Assembly (NCBI GenBank): GCA_023421505.1
Contig: JAEZTJ010000067.1
Span: forward strand, 24,111 to 88,110
DNA from: Bacillota bacterium
GTDB lineage: Bacteria; Bacillota; Clostridia; Lachnospirales; Lachnospiraceae
DNA length: 64,000 bases
Direction of reading: 5' to 3'
In this document: piece by piece, positions 63,952 through 64,000 of the stretch
Position numbering within the stretch: the stretch's first letter is position 1
Layout: each line of letters begins with the position of its first letter
The notes under the pieces: generated by a model
What the model was told of the DNA's origin: nothing
What the model saw: the letters and a program-made list of their open reading frames with translations, nothing else
Database searches by the model: none
Translations under genes and position numbers: made by a program

Positions 63952-64000
63952 CTATTCTTTCGGTTCTGCGGCAACATTTCTGAAAGAAGGTAGATTTATA
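63952..64000 (-). CDS. Possible 3' end of a gene cut by the window edge
   Basis: The last 15 codons before a TAG at 63952-63954 read INLPSFRNVAAEPKE on the minus strand, a plausible protein C-terminus facing the bidirectional terminator. Too short to assign. Confidence 0.3.
   Translation of the reverse strand, partial: INLPSFRNVAAEPKE

Overview
The window is AT-rich, low-GC Firmicutes DNA. Strong AGGAGG-type ribosome binding sites, a biotin operon under a Gram-positive BirA operator, BspA-like leucine-rich-repeat surface proteins, YesM/YesN-type two-component genes and a YhhQ-queuine lyase pair all fit an anaerobic clostridium, most probably a member of the Lachnospiraceae. I see no rRNA, tRNA, CRISPR array, prophage or complete insertion sequence. 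This is chromosomal accessory and metabolic DNA.

Layout. 1-2.3 kb: bioY-bioB-bioD on the minus strand, with a promoter that overlaps a BirA operator. 2.4-5.3 kb: a minus-strand cluster in which two overlapping small genes carry sigma region 4 and sigma region 2 separately (a SigO/RsoA-like split sigma factor). They lie upstream of a 207-aa protein of unknown function and a DUF6765-like protein with a possible metal site. 6-7.5 kb: a BlaI/M56 pair with two BlaI-type dyads. 7.7-16 kb: single metabolic genes (cysteine synthase-like, TIM-barrel epimerase-like, multicopper oxidase plus a small partner, VOC protein, DUF6323, two-domain hydrolase, DUF2249), a decayed cellulase-like remnant and a short alpha-hydroxy-acid oxidase-like protein. 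17.5-20 kb: queuine salvage pair and a PhzF-like protein. 20-26 kb: chemoreceptor, flavin reductase with divergent HxlR regulator, and an EF-G/TetM-like GTPase fused to a Rae1/YacP-type NYN nuclease domain.

26-38.4 kb: two large secreted LRR proteins flank a PadR-DUF1700/DUF4097 operon and an xpaC-telA pair, which looks like a cell-envelope island. 38.7-44.9 kb: a heterodimeric ABC exporter, a DegT-type aminotransferase and an AraC regulator. 45-49.4 kb: a NifX-like/DUF134 pair, a rhodanese lipoprotein, a C45-type autoproteolytic hydrolase, an AraC-GyrI-like regulator and an Arr-type rifampin ADP-ribosyltransferase. 49.8-59.1 kb: one seven-gene minus-strand module, with a YesN-type response regulator, a YesM-type kinase and a membrane-anchored YtfQ-like sugar sensor, followed by a YtfQ-YtfR-YtfT-YjfF-like (galactofuranose-type) ABC importer. 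59.5-64 kb: an ABC-2 exporter operon and its TetR regulator sharing one operator sequence, a second TetR, and an alpha/beta hydrolase behind a cluster of repeated operators.

Non-coding structure. A miniature inverted-repeat family has four copies (3.7, 42.7, 45.4 and 49.4 kb). A separate ~33-bp dispersed repeat has three copies (32.4, 35.3 and 46.1 kb). A 202-bp branched palindromic element lies at 26.15-26.35 kb. The two most notable gene systems are the split sigma factor with its candidate targets and the ribosome-protection GTPase/NYN nuclease fusion.
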